The notes beneath the pieces were generated by a model that worked only from the letters and a program-made list of their open reading frames with translations, had not been told where the DNA came from and did no database searches. Both the position numbers and the translations under genes were made by a program. A DNA stretch of 64,000 nt from the NCBI GenBank assembly GCA_032433765.1, contig JAVIAB010000101.1, positions 63,647,592 through 63,711,591 of the forward strand, written 5' to 3'. Below, one piece after another: positions 1-9,529 of this stretch (its first letter is position 1; the number at the start of each line of letters is the position of its first letter). The stretch comes from Megaustenia siamemsis (lineage: Eukaryota; Mollusca; Gastropoda; Stylommatophora; Ariophantidae).

Positions 1-349
1 TGTATATTTGAAGCGTTTTTTTTTTAATGAGACAAATCTGCAATCTTTTGGTCGTGAAAAAACGTTTAAACTATCGCTAGTGGTCGATATTTCCGGAAGT
101 GACGACATGTACACGTTTTAGGTAAGCCAGTGATTATGGGATTTAAAGAATGTGCATTTGTTGACAATGACCGCCGAACGAACAGTGCTATCATTGTGAT
201 TATCCTGCTCAATTTGGTGGGCAAGATGTTGGACTAGACAATTGTCAGGAGAATAAGTAGCCTACAAGCTGGAGATGCGGCGTCTCTTTCTGTCTACTCT
301 CTGAGAGTCATGTCCACACTGAGAGACTTGGATAAATTATCATATCAAT
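1..349. other. Non-coding sequence, nothing recognised
   Basis: I see no reading frame, RNA gene or repeat unit I can name here. The sequence is mixed composition and leads directly into the minisatellite that follows. Confidence 0.5.
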
Positions 350-1075
350 GCCCATTATGAGTATGAAAGATCGTACCAATGTCCAGTGTGTGTATGAGAG
401 CTCGTAGCAATGTCTAATTTGTGTATGATAGCCTGTAGTAATGTCCAGTGTGTGTATGGGAGCTGGTATCTATATCCAGTATGTCTATGATAGCTGTAGC
501 AATGCCCAGTTTGTTTATGAGAGCTGTTATAAATGTCCAGTTTGTGTATGAAAGCTGGTATATATGTATAAGAGCTGGTAGCTATGTCCATTAATGTATA
601 TGGGATCTGGTATCTATGTTCATTATGTGTCTGAGAGCTGATATATATGTCCAGTATGCGTATGGGAGATGTTATATACATTCCAGTATGTGTATTAGAC
701 CACGTATCATTGTCCAGTATGTGTATAAGAGATGGTATATATGTCCAGTATGTGTATGAGAGTTGGTATCTGTGTCCAGTATGTGTATGGAGCTGGCATC
801 TATGTCCAGTATGTTTATGAGAGCTGGTATCTATGTCTACTATGTGTATGGGTGCTGGTATCTATTTCCAGTATGGGTATAAGAACTGGTATATGTGTCC
901 AGAATGTGTACGGAGGCTTGTATCTATGTAAAGTATGTGTATGAGAGTTGGTATCTGTTTCCAGTATGTGTATGAGAGCTGGTATCTATGTCTTGTATAT
1001 GCATGACAGGTGGTATATATGGCCAGTATGTGTACGTCATGTGGTATCTTTGTCCAGTATGTGTACATGAGAGTT
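350..1075. repeat. 31-bp minisatellite, about 23 units
   Basis: The phrases GAGAGCTGGTATCTATG and TCCAGTATGTGTAT recur throughout. For example, GCTGG at 792 recurs at 823, giving a period of 31 bp. Units differ by substitutions and small indels and are more degenerate at the left edge. Because 31 is not a multiple of three, the short frames here on both strands are by-products of the repeat, not genes. Confidence 0.9.
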
Positions 1076-1540
1076 TATTCAGGAATTGGGATCTGTGCTA
1101 CTGTAAGTGATCTCAAACATTCCAACAAGGATGAAGCAGGACCTTTTGTGATGATGATATTTTGGTGGTGAATCGCCACGACCGAAGCAGAGAGTGTGTT
1201 GCAGTCTAACTTCAGACTCAGCTTCATTGTCCACGCAGGTGGTTCTGATGAGCAAGATCACTTGCGAACCCTACGATGTAAGCCGTGAAATGGTTCTCAT
1301 TAAGTAACTTATAGGCATATAATTGAAACATTCGAGTTTATGTTCAGAGGTTATAGAGAGAACTGCAATGGGATATCCGGGATTGTTGTTTAGTCGATGT
1401 CATTCATCGTAGCTTGTTGACTTAACTGAACGACTAAGTCCATGCAGCCTTTGGTAGGCTGTATCAATGGAGTTGCAATAGAGACATTTAAAACAATGCC
1501 TGACTACCACGACACTGGCCTCCTTGTTTGACATTTGGAG
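1076..1540. other. Unique non-coding stretch
   Basis: No protein domain is recognisable. A 60-residue minus frame (1079-1261) has no familiar motif and overlaps the minisatellite edge, so I do not call it. Confidence 0.4.
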
Positions 1541-1559
1541 AAATTGCATATTTTTTCAG

Positions 1560-1885
1560 CGTGTGTTATCTTTTTCTATGAATCTGTCTTCTATGAATCT
1601 GTCTGCTTCTTGACTGAGTTTGAATTGTAGCCTGTGTTTCTAAAATTTGCAGTCTGCAGCGCTAGGCTTTCTTCCAAGGCTGCAGGTTTATGTTCAGAGT
1701 CTTCATGTCACGTTTACACAAATCTATAAATAGAAGTTTTTGGCGCCCGCTAGCTCTTGTGTCATCTGCTAGCTGTCAATAGATATTATATTTCGGTATG
1801 CGGCCATCTTTCATTCGGTGGATGTGACCAAACCAGCGTAATCAACGTTGTTTGAGTAGCGTACAGATGTTCGTGAGACCATCTA
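1560..1885 (-). mobile_element. LINE-A 3' fragment (decayed)
   Basis: On the minus strand this matches the C-terminal region of the LINE-A family, which has better copies at 3.6-6.1 kb and 58.6-59.9 kb: the MKDG-type segment, then the GRPKLRF-like and AAWED-like stretches. It shares long runs of near-identical DNA with 3560-3830 and 47,650-47,920, for example GGCTGCAGG followed by TTTATGTTCAGAG. No reading frame survives. It is a 5'-truncated dead copy. Confidence 0.7.
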
Positions 1886-2194
1886 CTTTTTATAAAAGTA
1901 TTATGTTTATAGATGCCTATCTGTTTTCTATACATTTTATATACAGCTTATACACAGTTAATCGTTTTTAAAAAGTTACCTTTACTACATTTCTCCAACC
2001 CTGGGGTCTGCCTGATTTATCGGACCAGAAAGTTAAAGGACCGATTTGTAATGCAGTCGCTGAGAGGTGTTCGGTTTGTTATGCAGTCGCTGAGAGGTGT
2101 TCGGGTCTGACCTTTTAAGTCATCCCCGATAGAAAAAAAAAAAGCATTTGGTCTTTGAAATGTGGATTTATTGAAAAAAATAGGGCACTGGATG

Positions 2195-2670
2195 AAAAGA
2201 AAAGACCTCGAACGATGAAGTCTTAAAACAAATATAAATAAAAAGTGAACTACTAAACACAATTCAAGCCAGATAAATGAGGAGTTTGCGGCATGTTAAA
2301 AAACACAGCAACCTACTAAATGTAATCTTCTTTTTTCTTTCTTCTTCTTCTTTCCTTCCTCATTTACCTATCAGCGTCGAGGGAAGATATAATTTTCAGT
2401 AGGACAAAGCAGATCGGTAAGGGATAAACGTTTGATGCTCAGAGAAATCATAGAAGATGGAGATAGAAATATATAAACTAGCATCCATCAATATTTGCGG
2501 AATAAAAAAAGTGTAATCTTGGAAGGAAAATACAAGGTAAAGGAGGCAGACCAAGAATAACATGGACGAGTAGCATAAACAAATAGACAACCTGCACTAT
2601 CATAGCACGAGACAGAGCGGAATGTCACTCAATGTAGCCAACCTTCAATGAGGAGACACAAAAGTGATGA
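2195..2670 (+). mobile_element. LINE-E 3' fragment carrying a 182-bp insertion
   Basis: The sequence at 2205-2329 and again at 2512-2670 follows the 3' coding end of LINE-E as seen at 33,660-33,950. Shared stretches include AGTCTTAAAACAA, the GGCAGACCAAGA block that encodes a GRPRLTW-like motif, and the TAGCCAACCTTC end. The two parts are split by 2330-2511. Stops and frameshifts occur throughout, so it is not coding now. The best-preserved relative is the copy in the second half of the tandem duplication. Confidence 0.7.
2330..2511. mobile_element. 182-bp insertion with 9-bp TSD inside LINE-E
   Basis: It is flanked by the direct repeat TGTAATCTT at 2321-2329 and 2512-2520, and the uninterrupted site is visible in the LINE-E copy near 33,780. 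The left part is a pyrimidine-rich run (CTTTTTTCTTTCTTC...). The right end has GCATCCATCAATATTTGCGG then an A-rich end, which closely resembles the start of the LINE-C endonuclease frame at 12,551. It may be a short retroposed chimera or a SINE. I cannot assign it to a known family. Confidence 0.65.
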
Positions 2671-2737
2671 ATTATACTCTGTATGCTTTTTAGCTAATAA
2701 ATGTGTTTGATAGCCTCATAAAGGTAAGTATTACGAA

Positions 2738-2868
2738 ACAGTAGTAGTAGTAGCAGTATTAGTAGTATTAGTAGTATTAGTAGTAGTAGTATTAGTAATA
2801 GTAGTGGTAGCAGTAGTGGTAGCAGTAGTAGTGTTAGTAGTAGTAGTGATAGTAGTAGTAGTAACCTC
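2738..2868. repeat. (AGT)n microsatellite
   Basis: An interrupted AGT/ATT/GCA trinucleotide tract. The same tract type reappears at 3328-3422 and 3474-3520 next to a shared CCTCCGTCAG...GGATTTTTAGTCG motif, so the three are parts of one repeated neighbourhood. Confidence 0.9.
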
Positions 2869-2899
2869 CGTCAGCCATATATGAATATGGATTTTTAGT

Positions 2900-3314
2900 C
2901 GACTATGAATTTTTCATGGACAGTAGACAAACAAATGAAAAAAACGATTAGAGGCCACAGAGATTGTATTTCTCAGAAGAATGTTGAAAGTTCCCTGCAC
3001 AGCTAAAAAGACCAATGAGGAAGCTCTCAAAGAGTCCAACACAAATACTCAAAGAGGGAGCTCTTAAAAAACATCAGAAAGAAGTAATCAACATTTTTCG
3101 GGCACATCATGAGAAGAGGAAATTTGGAATACTTGGTTACAACTGGCAAAATAAAAGAAAAGAGAGATCGCGGATGAAAAAGAGAGAAAATACTGGATAG
3201 CTTGGTGTCATGGCATGGAAAACAGTCAACAACAGAACTGATGCGATGCACTGTTGATAGAAAATTGTGGAGAAACATGATCACCTATGTCAACCGGTAT
3301 GGCACATGATGATG
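2900..3314 (+). mobile_element. LINE-B 5'-truncated insertion, 13-bp TSD
   Basis: The plus strand carries the LINE-B C-terminal coding end (the ATTAGAGGCCACAGAGAT, AATGAGGAAG and AATACTGGATAGC stretches) and ends in an ATGATGATG tail. The 13-bp repeat ATGGATTTTTAGT at 2887-2899 and 3315-3327 fixes both ends. Single-base changes break the reading frame. Family knowledge: 5' truncation plus TSD is the normal result of target-primed reverse transcription. Confidence 0.85.
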
Positions 3315-3327
3315 ATGGATTTTTAGT

Positions 3328-3377
3328 AGTAGTAGTAGCATCATTAGTAGTATTAGTAGTAGTAGTAGTAGTAGCAA

Positions 3378-3413
<36 letters not shown>

Positions 3414-3520
3414 CAGCAGTAATAGCCTCCGTCAGTCATAGTTCACTATGGATTTTTAGTCGCCTATAGATTTTTAGTAGTAGTAGTAGCAGTAATAGTA
3501 GTATTAGTAATAGTAATAGG
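3328..3520. repeat. (AGT)n microsatellite pair
   Basis: AGT repeats run from 3328 to about 3422 and from 3474 to about 3520, separated by CCTCCGTCAGTCATAG...GGATTTTTAGTCG. The poly-valine frame at 3287-3469 is only a translation of this repeat. Confidence 0.9.
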
Positions 3521-3544
3521 TGTAGTGTACTGAATTCTCTGTTT

Positions 3545-6120
3545 CTATTAATATGTATGCGTATTGTTTGAATTGTAATTTTAGAGTGTGTTTCCATAGA
3601 TTGCGATCTGCAGCTATCGCGTCTCACGTTGCAGGGTTTATGTTCAGTCTACATCCTACTTTTACACACATCTAAAATCGAAGTTATGAACACCTCCTAG
3701 CACTTTTGCCTTCGGCAAGTTGCCCTTAGAGTATATCTTTTGGCATGCATCCATCTTTCATACGGTGTACATGGCCAAGCCAGCGAAACCTGTGTTGTTT
3801 GAGCAGCGTGTAGATGTTCGGGAGGTCTGTACGAATGATGACCTCCATGTTTGTCACTTTATCCTTCCCGGTGATACCAAGAATACGGCGCAGACATCGC
3901 ATATGGAATACATTTAGACTAATCCCTTGCTTTGCATATAGGTTACCAAGATTCGCTGACATACATGAGGATACTAATTCGTAAACTGAGGCCTGTGTTT
4001 TAATTGTCATTTTGCTGTTTTGCCAGACACGCCTAGAAAGACAGGCGAAGGTGGTAGCAGCTTTAACAATGCGGGTCTCAATTTATGTATCTAAAGATAG
4101 TTTGTCCTTGATGATCGACCACATGTAGGTAAACTGCCGCACGACATCACGTTTATAGTTTGTCGATAGAGATTGCAGGTGTTGCTTCGACGTTCTGACC
4201 GAGTATGTTAGTTTTCTGCAAACATATTATGAAACCAAAGTCTCTGAAGGCATGCGATGTATCATTCTTTAAGTTCTTCCTGACCTTGCGTGACAAATGC
4301 AGCGTCGTGAGCAAATAACATGTCTCTAATAGAGATATTTCTGATTTTGGACCTTGCCTTTAGTCTTGCGAGATTGAACAATCTAGTATGCTCAATCACA
4401 TATTGCGAGAAGATAGACACCTTCTTTCGAATGTGAGAACGCATGTATTAATAGAACCGCGAATAAGATTCTAAAGAGCTGGAAAAATAAAGTATTCCTA
4501 CTTGATATCGCTAAGTATGCTTAAGGGTTGTGATGTGATGCCGTTGTATTGGATGGTGCCCTTCATATCCACATGAAACAATTTAACTAGTGTCAGCAGA
4601 GTATGTCGGCAGCCTTTTTTGGAAAGTATTTAGAAAAGACCGTCCCTGCCTAACAAGGTCAAAAACCTTTGTAAGGTCTATAAAGTCGACGAAGAGACCC
4701 TTTTTCTGCTCTCTAGATTTTTCTAGATTTGGAAATGCACCACAGAAATAAAAAAGCAGAATAGCTCAGGCCAAAATAGCATTTCAGAAAAAGAAAACTA
4801 TCTTATGCAACAAATCTATGTCAATAAAAATGAGAAAGAGAGTTCATCGGTGCTATATAGAACCAATTCTGACCTTTGGAAGGGAATCATGGACAGTAGA
4901 CAAACAAATAAAAAGACGATTAGAGGCCACAGAGATGGGATCTCTCAGAAGAATGTTGAATGTTCCCTTGGAAGCTAAAAAGACCAATGAGGAAGTTCTC
5001 AAAGAGGCTAACACAAAAAGGGATCTCTTAAAAAACATCAGATTGAAGCAATCAACATGTTTAGGGCACATCATGAAAAGAGGAAAGTTGGAATACTTGG
5101 TTACAACTGGCAAAATAAAAGGAAACAGAGATCGCGGACGACAAAGAGAGAAAATACTGGATAGCTTGGTGTCATGGCATGGCAAACAGTCAACAACAGA
5201 ACTGATACGATGCACTGTAGATAGACGTTTGTGGAGGGACATGATCACCTACAACCAGTATGACACAGGATGATGAAGATTTTTCAAACGTAAAATGTAG
5301 CAAACGTAAAGAGATAGTCATGTCTGCAGTTGGTCTTGCGGTTCATGATATACGCGTTCTGCGAGTTTTTGTAGCCTTCCTACAGATAACTCTGACGAAG
5401 GTCTTGCCGATGATGCTGAGTAAGGGGATGCCTCTGTAGTTGTTGCAGTCGATGTATCTACTTTATTTTTGCAGAGAGTTACAATTACAGAGTCTCTCAT
5501 ATCTTGAGGAATGATTTTCACTTTCCAGCATTGATTTAGTACTTCAAGCAGGGGATGTAAGAGAGCACTTTTGCCTAATTTGGTCAAATCGGAAGTGATC
5601 CCATCTTGTCTTGGCGCCTTGCCGGTGGCCAAGCTATCTATGGCTTTGCGAAGTTCCTCTACAATTGGTTCAATGTCTAACTCTTCTATAGGTGGGTGAC
5701 ATTGGATGGCGTCATGGGCGTTTGGTGTAAAAGTGTTTTCGATTGAATAAAGTGAAGAATAATGTTCCACCCATCTTTCCATCTGTTCACCTCTATCTGT
5801 TATTTTCTCCTCAGTGAATGTCTTTAGTTGAGATATAGTGTGTTTTTGTTGGTCCGAAGGATTTATTTATGCCATCATACATTACATTTAGGTTACCAGT
5901 TGGAGATGCATTCTGGATGCTGTCGCTATGCTGGAGCCGGTACTCATTAGCACAGCGTCGAGCTGTTTGCTGCACTTCGTGTCTGGCCCAGATTGTATAA
6001 CATATAACAATCTTAATTAAAAAGTTATCTACATCAACATTGCAGCGCTCCAACAGTTCAGAAGAAATTGCTTTTCTTTGCAATCGGTGCTCATTCGTGA
6101 GATTTCGTGGAACCCATCAT
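3545..6120 (-). mobile_element. LINE-A, long decayed copy split by LINE-B
   Basis: Read on the minus strand from the right, the order is: the pre-RT region with ARHEVQQTARRCANEY (near 5970), then ERWVEHYSSLY and the RT start AIDSLATGKAP (5600-5780), then LFNLARLKARSK and a damaged catalytic block AHDA in place of FADD (4262-4444), then MRCLRRILGI and RWLGHVHRMKDG (3726-4010). This is the standard order of an RT followed by the C-terminal domain. The endonuclease is missing, so the copy is 5'-truncated. Frameshifts separate the blocks and the second catalytic aspartate of the RT is lost. It is inactive. The site at 4724-5276 is a later LINE-B insertion. Confidence 0.85.
4724..5276 (+). mobile_element. 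LINE-B insertion in LINE-A, 9-bp TSD
   Basis: The direct repeat AGATTTTTC at 4715-4723 and 5277-5285 brackets 553 bp. The plus strand has an open frame (4818-5273) with the order RCYIEPILTFG...SWTVDK, RRLEATEMGSLRRML, TNEEVLKEANTKRDLLK, LGHIMKRGKLEYLVTTGKI and WRDMITYNQ. This is the region after the RT thumb in APE-type LINEs. The element ends with a GATGATGA tail. It is the best coding example of LINE-B in the window, but it holds only the C-terminal end, so it cannot move on its own. Confidence 0.9.
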
Positions 6121-6129
6121 GCACAAACG

Positions 6130-6560
6130 TTAGAGAATCCAAGAGTTTTTTTTTTTTAAAATTGCATCTGCGCTACCAGTGCATATTGACAGCTCTAAGG
6201 CTAAGCAAAAATAATGCCAACATCATTTCAAGTTGCTAACATGTTCCTTTTCAACGGTTTTGTACAGTCGTTTTAGTTGGCCGATTGTAAGGCATTTCAG
6301 TGCACACAATCGTCAAATGCAATATTTAAAGGGAGTATAATTGCATGATTCTATGTTTATTTTTAGATGAGAAAACCGATGTGATGCATTACATTTGAAA
6401 CGCCCCGTGTATGTGACCGTGAAGAAATGGGAGCTATGATATACTAATTTGGCAAGGGGGATCAAACTTATAAATGTCATAAGAGTATGACAAAAAGAAA
6501 TGGAATAACTGAACCATGGCATAACTAGTCCAAAACATTACATACACCTATGTATATAAA
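6130..6560. other. Non-coding, AT-rich
   Basis: No supported gene. The sequence includes a T run near 6150 and leads to a short CA/TA microsatellite. Confidence 0.4.
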
Positions 6561-6564
6561 TTAT

Positions 6565-6665
6565 ATTACACACACACACACGCACACATATATATATATA
6601 TATATATATAAATTATATTACACACACACACACACATATATATATATATTTATGCGTATATACAC
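6565..6665. repeat. (CA)n(TA)n compound microsatellite, duplicated
   Basis: AAATTATATTACACACACACAC followed by TA repeats occurs twice in tandem within 100 bp, so the compound unit itself has been copied. Confidence 0.85.
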
Positions 6666-6669
6666 ACAT

Positions 6670-7610
6670 ATTTAATATTAGTTTAAAATGTAGTCATCTA
6701 TTTCCGTCAGCGAAAGGCATGATAGTTATATATCACTTAGTCACTTTCGCTTTATGTGATCTTCATATGTGAACCACAATTACATGGCGGTGGAAGATCG
6801 CTTTTAGTTCATGTAATTCCGGTTAATAAGCCAGCAGCAATAACTACTGATGCATAGAAGCAATTATTTCTTCAGCAAAGTGTTTAATCTCATCAAAATA
6901 TAAATTCCTGTTTTTAGACAATTATTATTCAAATTATAATTTTAGTTCAACATATTCTTATGATTTCAAGTGATAATAGGCCTGATCAAGTTATTCAGGC
7001 TCAGAACAGGTCCTTGTAGCACCAGTAAGCATGGCAGGACACAGTGACGTTGCAACATATGACTGCGGAGCAGCCAAACAAATTCCAAAATAAAAATACA
7101 GGACCGCAAACAAATACAGGACCGCAGCAATATAAAACTCTTAGAACACAAATGTGGCCCACAGAAACAACCCTATATCAGGAACCTATGGGGAACCGGT
7201 GATGACCTGAAACACATTGTCTTGCTTGTGACCCAGGCTGGTCTAAATGTCGAAATGCGTAAGAAATAGCTGATCGCTGAAGAAGGAGATCTGGAAAATA
7301 GCATTAGAAAAATATAATAAATGTAATCAACATTTCTTGGATAAGCTGAAACCAAGGTCTATACTCATGCACACACTCGGCTTTACGAAACAGGTAAACA
7401 CTTGGGAGCCTAAGTCTTATAAACATGGACGACAATTTTGAGATTCTTCTTGTTTACCGACCCATGATTAACTACTCATTGTATAGACTGGTCTAAAATA
7501 ACGACCAGTAGGCCACCTAGCTACAACTTGTGGGAAAGACCCCCGTTCTCCACATCATGAGGGATTTATGGTAGATACCATTTTCAAGAAATGACATAAC
7601 TAGTTGCTAA
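6670..7610. other. Mostly unique DNA with one small LINE-F scrap
   Basis: At 6990-7085 the stretch CTCAGAACAGGTCCTTGTAG...GCAGCCAAACAAATTCC parallels 9035-9130. Both resemble the LRTGH...CG...KQTPQHILQ end of an RNase H-bearing LINE (LINE-F). The rest shows no gene or repeat I can name. Confidence 0.45.
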
Positions 7611-7621
7611 ACACAGACAAA

Positions 7622-7700
7622 AGGAACTCGGTGGTCTAAAGGATAGACGTCGGCCTATAGGGAAGAAGGTCCCGAGCTCGATCTCTACCACAGGCGGCAG
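7622..7700 (+). mobile_element. tRNA-derived SINE head
   Basis: The plus strand reads ACTCGGTGGTCTAAAGGATAG (A-box-like), then about 30 bp later GAGCTCGATCTCTACC (B-box-like). The spacing and order match an internal RNA polymerase III promoter of a tRNA. No full clover leaf is present. The sequence passes straight into the 50-bp minisatellite, which may have grown from the SINE body or its neighbour. Confidence 0.6.
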
Positions 7701-7734
7701 AAATACTTAAAAACAAATCGAATCCGTGTTTTAT

Positions 7735-8640
7735 TGGTGGCTTTACCTTCCACTGGTGTCTGTGTTGTGACAGTCGATGCCATCTCGTGGCTTTAACTTC
7801 CACTGGTGTCTGTGTTGTGACAGTCGATGCCATCTCGTGGCTTTATCTTCCACTGGTGTCTGTGTTGTGACAGTCGATGCCATCTCGTGGCTTTATCTTC
7901 CACTGGTGTCTGTGTTGTGACAGTCGATGCCATCTCGTGGCTTTATCTTCCACTGATGTCTGTGTTGTGAGAGTCGATGTCATCTCGTGGCTTTAACTTC
8001 CACTGGTGTCTGTGTTGTGGCAGTCGATGCCATCTCGTGGCTTTATCTTCCACTGGTGTCTGTGTTGTGACAGTCGATGCCATCTCGTGGCTTTATCTTC
8101 CACTGGTGTCTGTGTTGTGACAGTCGATGCCATCTCGTGGCTTTATCTTCCACTGGTGTCTGTGTTGTGACAGTCGATGTCATCTCGTGGCTTTAACTTC
8201 CACTGGTGTCTGTGTTTTGACAGTCGATGTCATCTCGTGGCTTTACCTACCACTGATGTCTGTGTTGTGACAGTCGATGTCATCTCGTGGCTTTATCTTC
8301 CACTGGTGTCTGGGTTGTGAGAGTCGATGCCATCTCGTGGCTTTAACTTCCACTGGTGTCTGTATTGTGACAGTCGATGCCATCTCGTGGCTTTACCTTC
8401 CACTGGTGTCTGTGTTGTGAGAGTCGATGCCATCTCGTGGCTTTACCTTCTACTGGTGTCTGTGTTGTGAGAGTCGATGCCATCTCGTGGCTTTACCTTC
8501 TACTGGTGTTTGGGTTGTGAGAGTCGATGCCATATCGTGGCTTTACCTTCCACTGGTGTCTGCGTTGTGAGAGTCGATGCTATCTCGTGGCTTTACCTTT
8601 CACTGTTGTCTGGGTTGTGAGGGTCGATGCCCTCTCAGAA
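7735..8640. repeat. 50-bp minisatellite, about 18 units
   Basis: The unit GTGGCTTTA(T/C)CTTCCACTGG, TGTCTGTGTTGTGA, CAGTCGATGCCATCTC repeats every 50 bp (for example CTTTAACTTC at 7791 and CTTTATCTTC at 7841). Units are very alike, which suggests recent expansion or homogenisation. Since 50 is not a multiple of three, the frames on both strands are incidental. Confidence 0.95.
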
Positions 8641-9010
8641 AGCAGCGAGAAACAGGACGTACACTCAGCGCACGTTGAAGAACCCTTGGCAATTAAAAGC
8701 CAAAAGAGTAGACCCCAAAAAATGGCCGCTGTCCAGGCAAAATTGGATAAGCAAATGTATGCGTCTATACCGATACTGATTTTTAGGGCCGAACGGTTAA
8801 GATACATCGAGCGGTGCCAAAAACAGCGGACACAACTCACCCACACCCATTTATTGGATGGAAACTGCGAAAAGAAGAAGACGGGAAGAAAAAGAGGGAC
8901 AGAAAAAATGAAAACAGAAAGTGAAAAAAGGTGGAAGAAAAAAGTACAGATTTGTGGGTCAACATATTGAGAGTTTTCTTCAAAATAAATCGGATAAACA
9001 AACTTATTAG
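8641..9010. other. Unassigned stretch with one open frame
   Basis: A plus frame (to 8970) continues out of the minisatellite with a lysine/arginine-rich tail. It has no motif I recognise and its start lies inside the repeat, so I do not call it a gene. Confidence 0.35.
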
Positions 9011-9024
9011 ACATGAGCAGACCT

Positions 9025-9205
9025 AGATATTTAGACTCAGAACAGGTGATTGTGGCCTCAGTGCAGATTTACACAAGATAGCAATCACTGACGTTGTGTA
9101 ACATGTGCAGAGGAACAGCCAAACAAACTCCACAGCATATACTACAAGACTGCATGGAAGAGACTGCACGAGAACTACAAGAAATGGTTTCATCAACATC
9201 GAATA
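9025..9205 (+). mobile_element. LINE-F C-terminal scrap
   Basis: One frame reads CRGTAKQTPQHILQDCMEE, the cysteine plus QTPxHxLxxC signature that follows RNase H in several animal LINEs. The preceding CTCAGAACAGGTGATTGTGG block is in another frame and gives an LRTG-like string. Frameshifted and short. Its relatives are at 6990 (plus) and 34.0-34.5 kb (minus). Confidence 0.55.
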
Positions 9206-9424
9206 CAACATGAATAGCGCTTCAACTGTTTATGAGTTTCTGATTATCGTCAACTACTGGCTGTGCAATTATTCATTAAGTCTAATATTTGTGTGTCCTC
9301 TTTAAAATCACACGTTGCAGTCAATAGATATGTTGTTAACACATTTGCTTATTCTAATGTTACAACCAATTACTTTTTTTCTTTCAAATTTTAGCTGAAA
9401 CGTGGTCTCGTAATCTTTAAAAAT

Positions 9425-9520
9425 GTCAACTGTTTTGACATAGAAATGACACATAAGTCAACAGTTTTTGCATAGAAATGACACATTTGTCAACAGTGTT
9501 GACATAGATATGACACATTT
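9425..9520. repeat. Three 32-bp units built on a GTCAAC palindrome
   Basis: Three tandem units of GTCAACAG-TTTTGACATAGAAATGACACATTT. The junction GTCAACAGTGTTGAC in the third unit is a perfect inverted repeat with a 3-bp loop. Confidence 0.85.
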
Positions 9521-9529
9521 GTCAAGTGA

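Noticed and set aside
732..1068. Frames within the 31-bp minisatellite
   Set aside because: The period is not divisible by three. The frames exist on both strands and shift with each indel.
3287..3469. Poly-valine plus frame
   Set aside because: Translation of (AGT)n repeats.
7735..8640. CRISPR-like regular repeat
   Set aside because: There are no unique spacers. The units are head-to-tail, and the sequence is clearly eukaryotic.
8527..8970. 147-residue plus frame and its minus counterpart
   Set aside because: Begins inside the 50-bp minisatellite. The rest is lysine-rich with no domain or supporting context.
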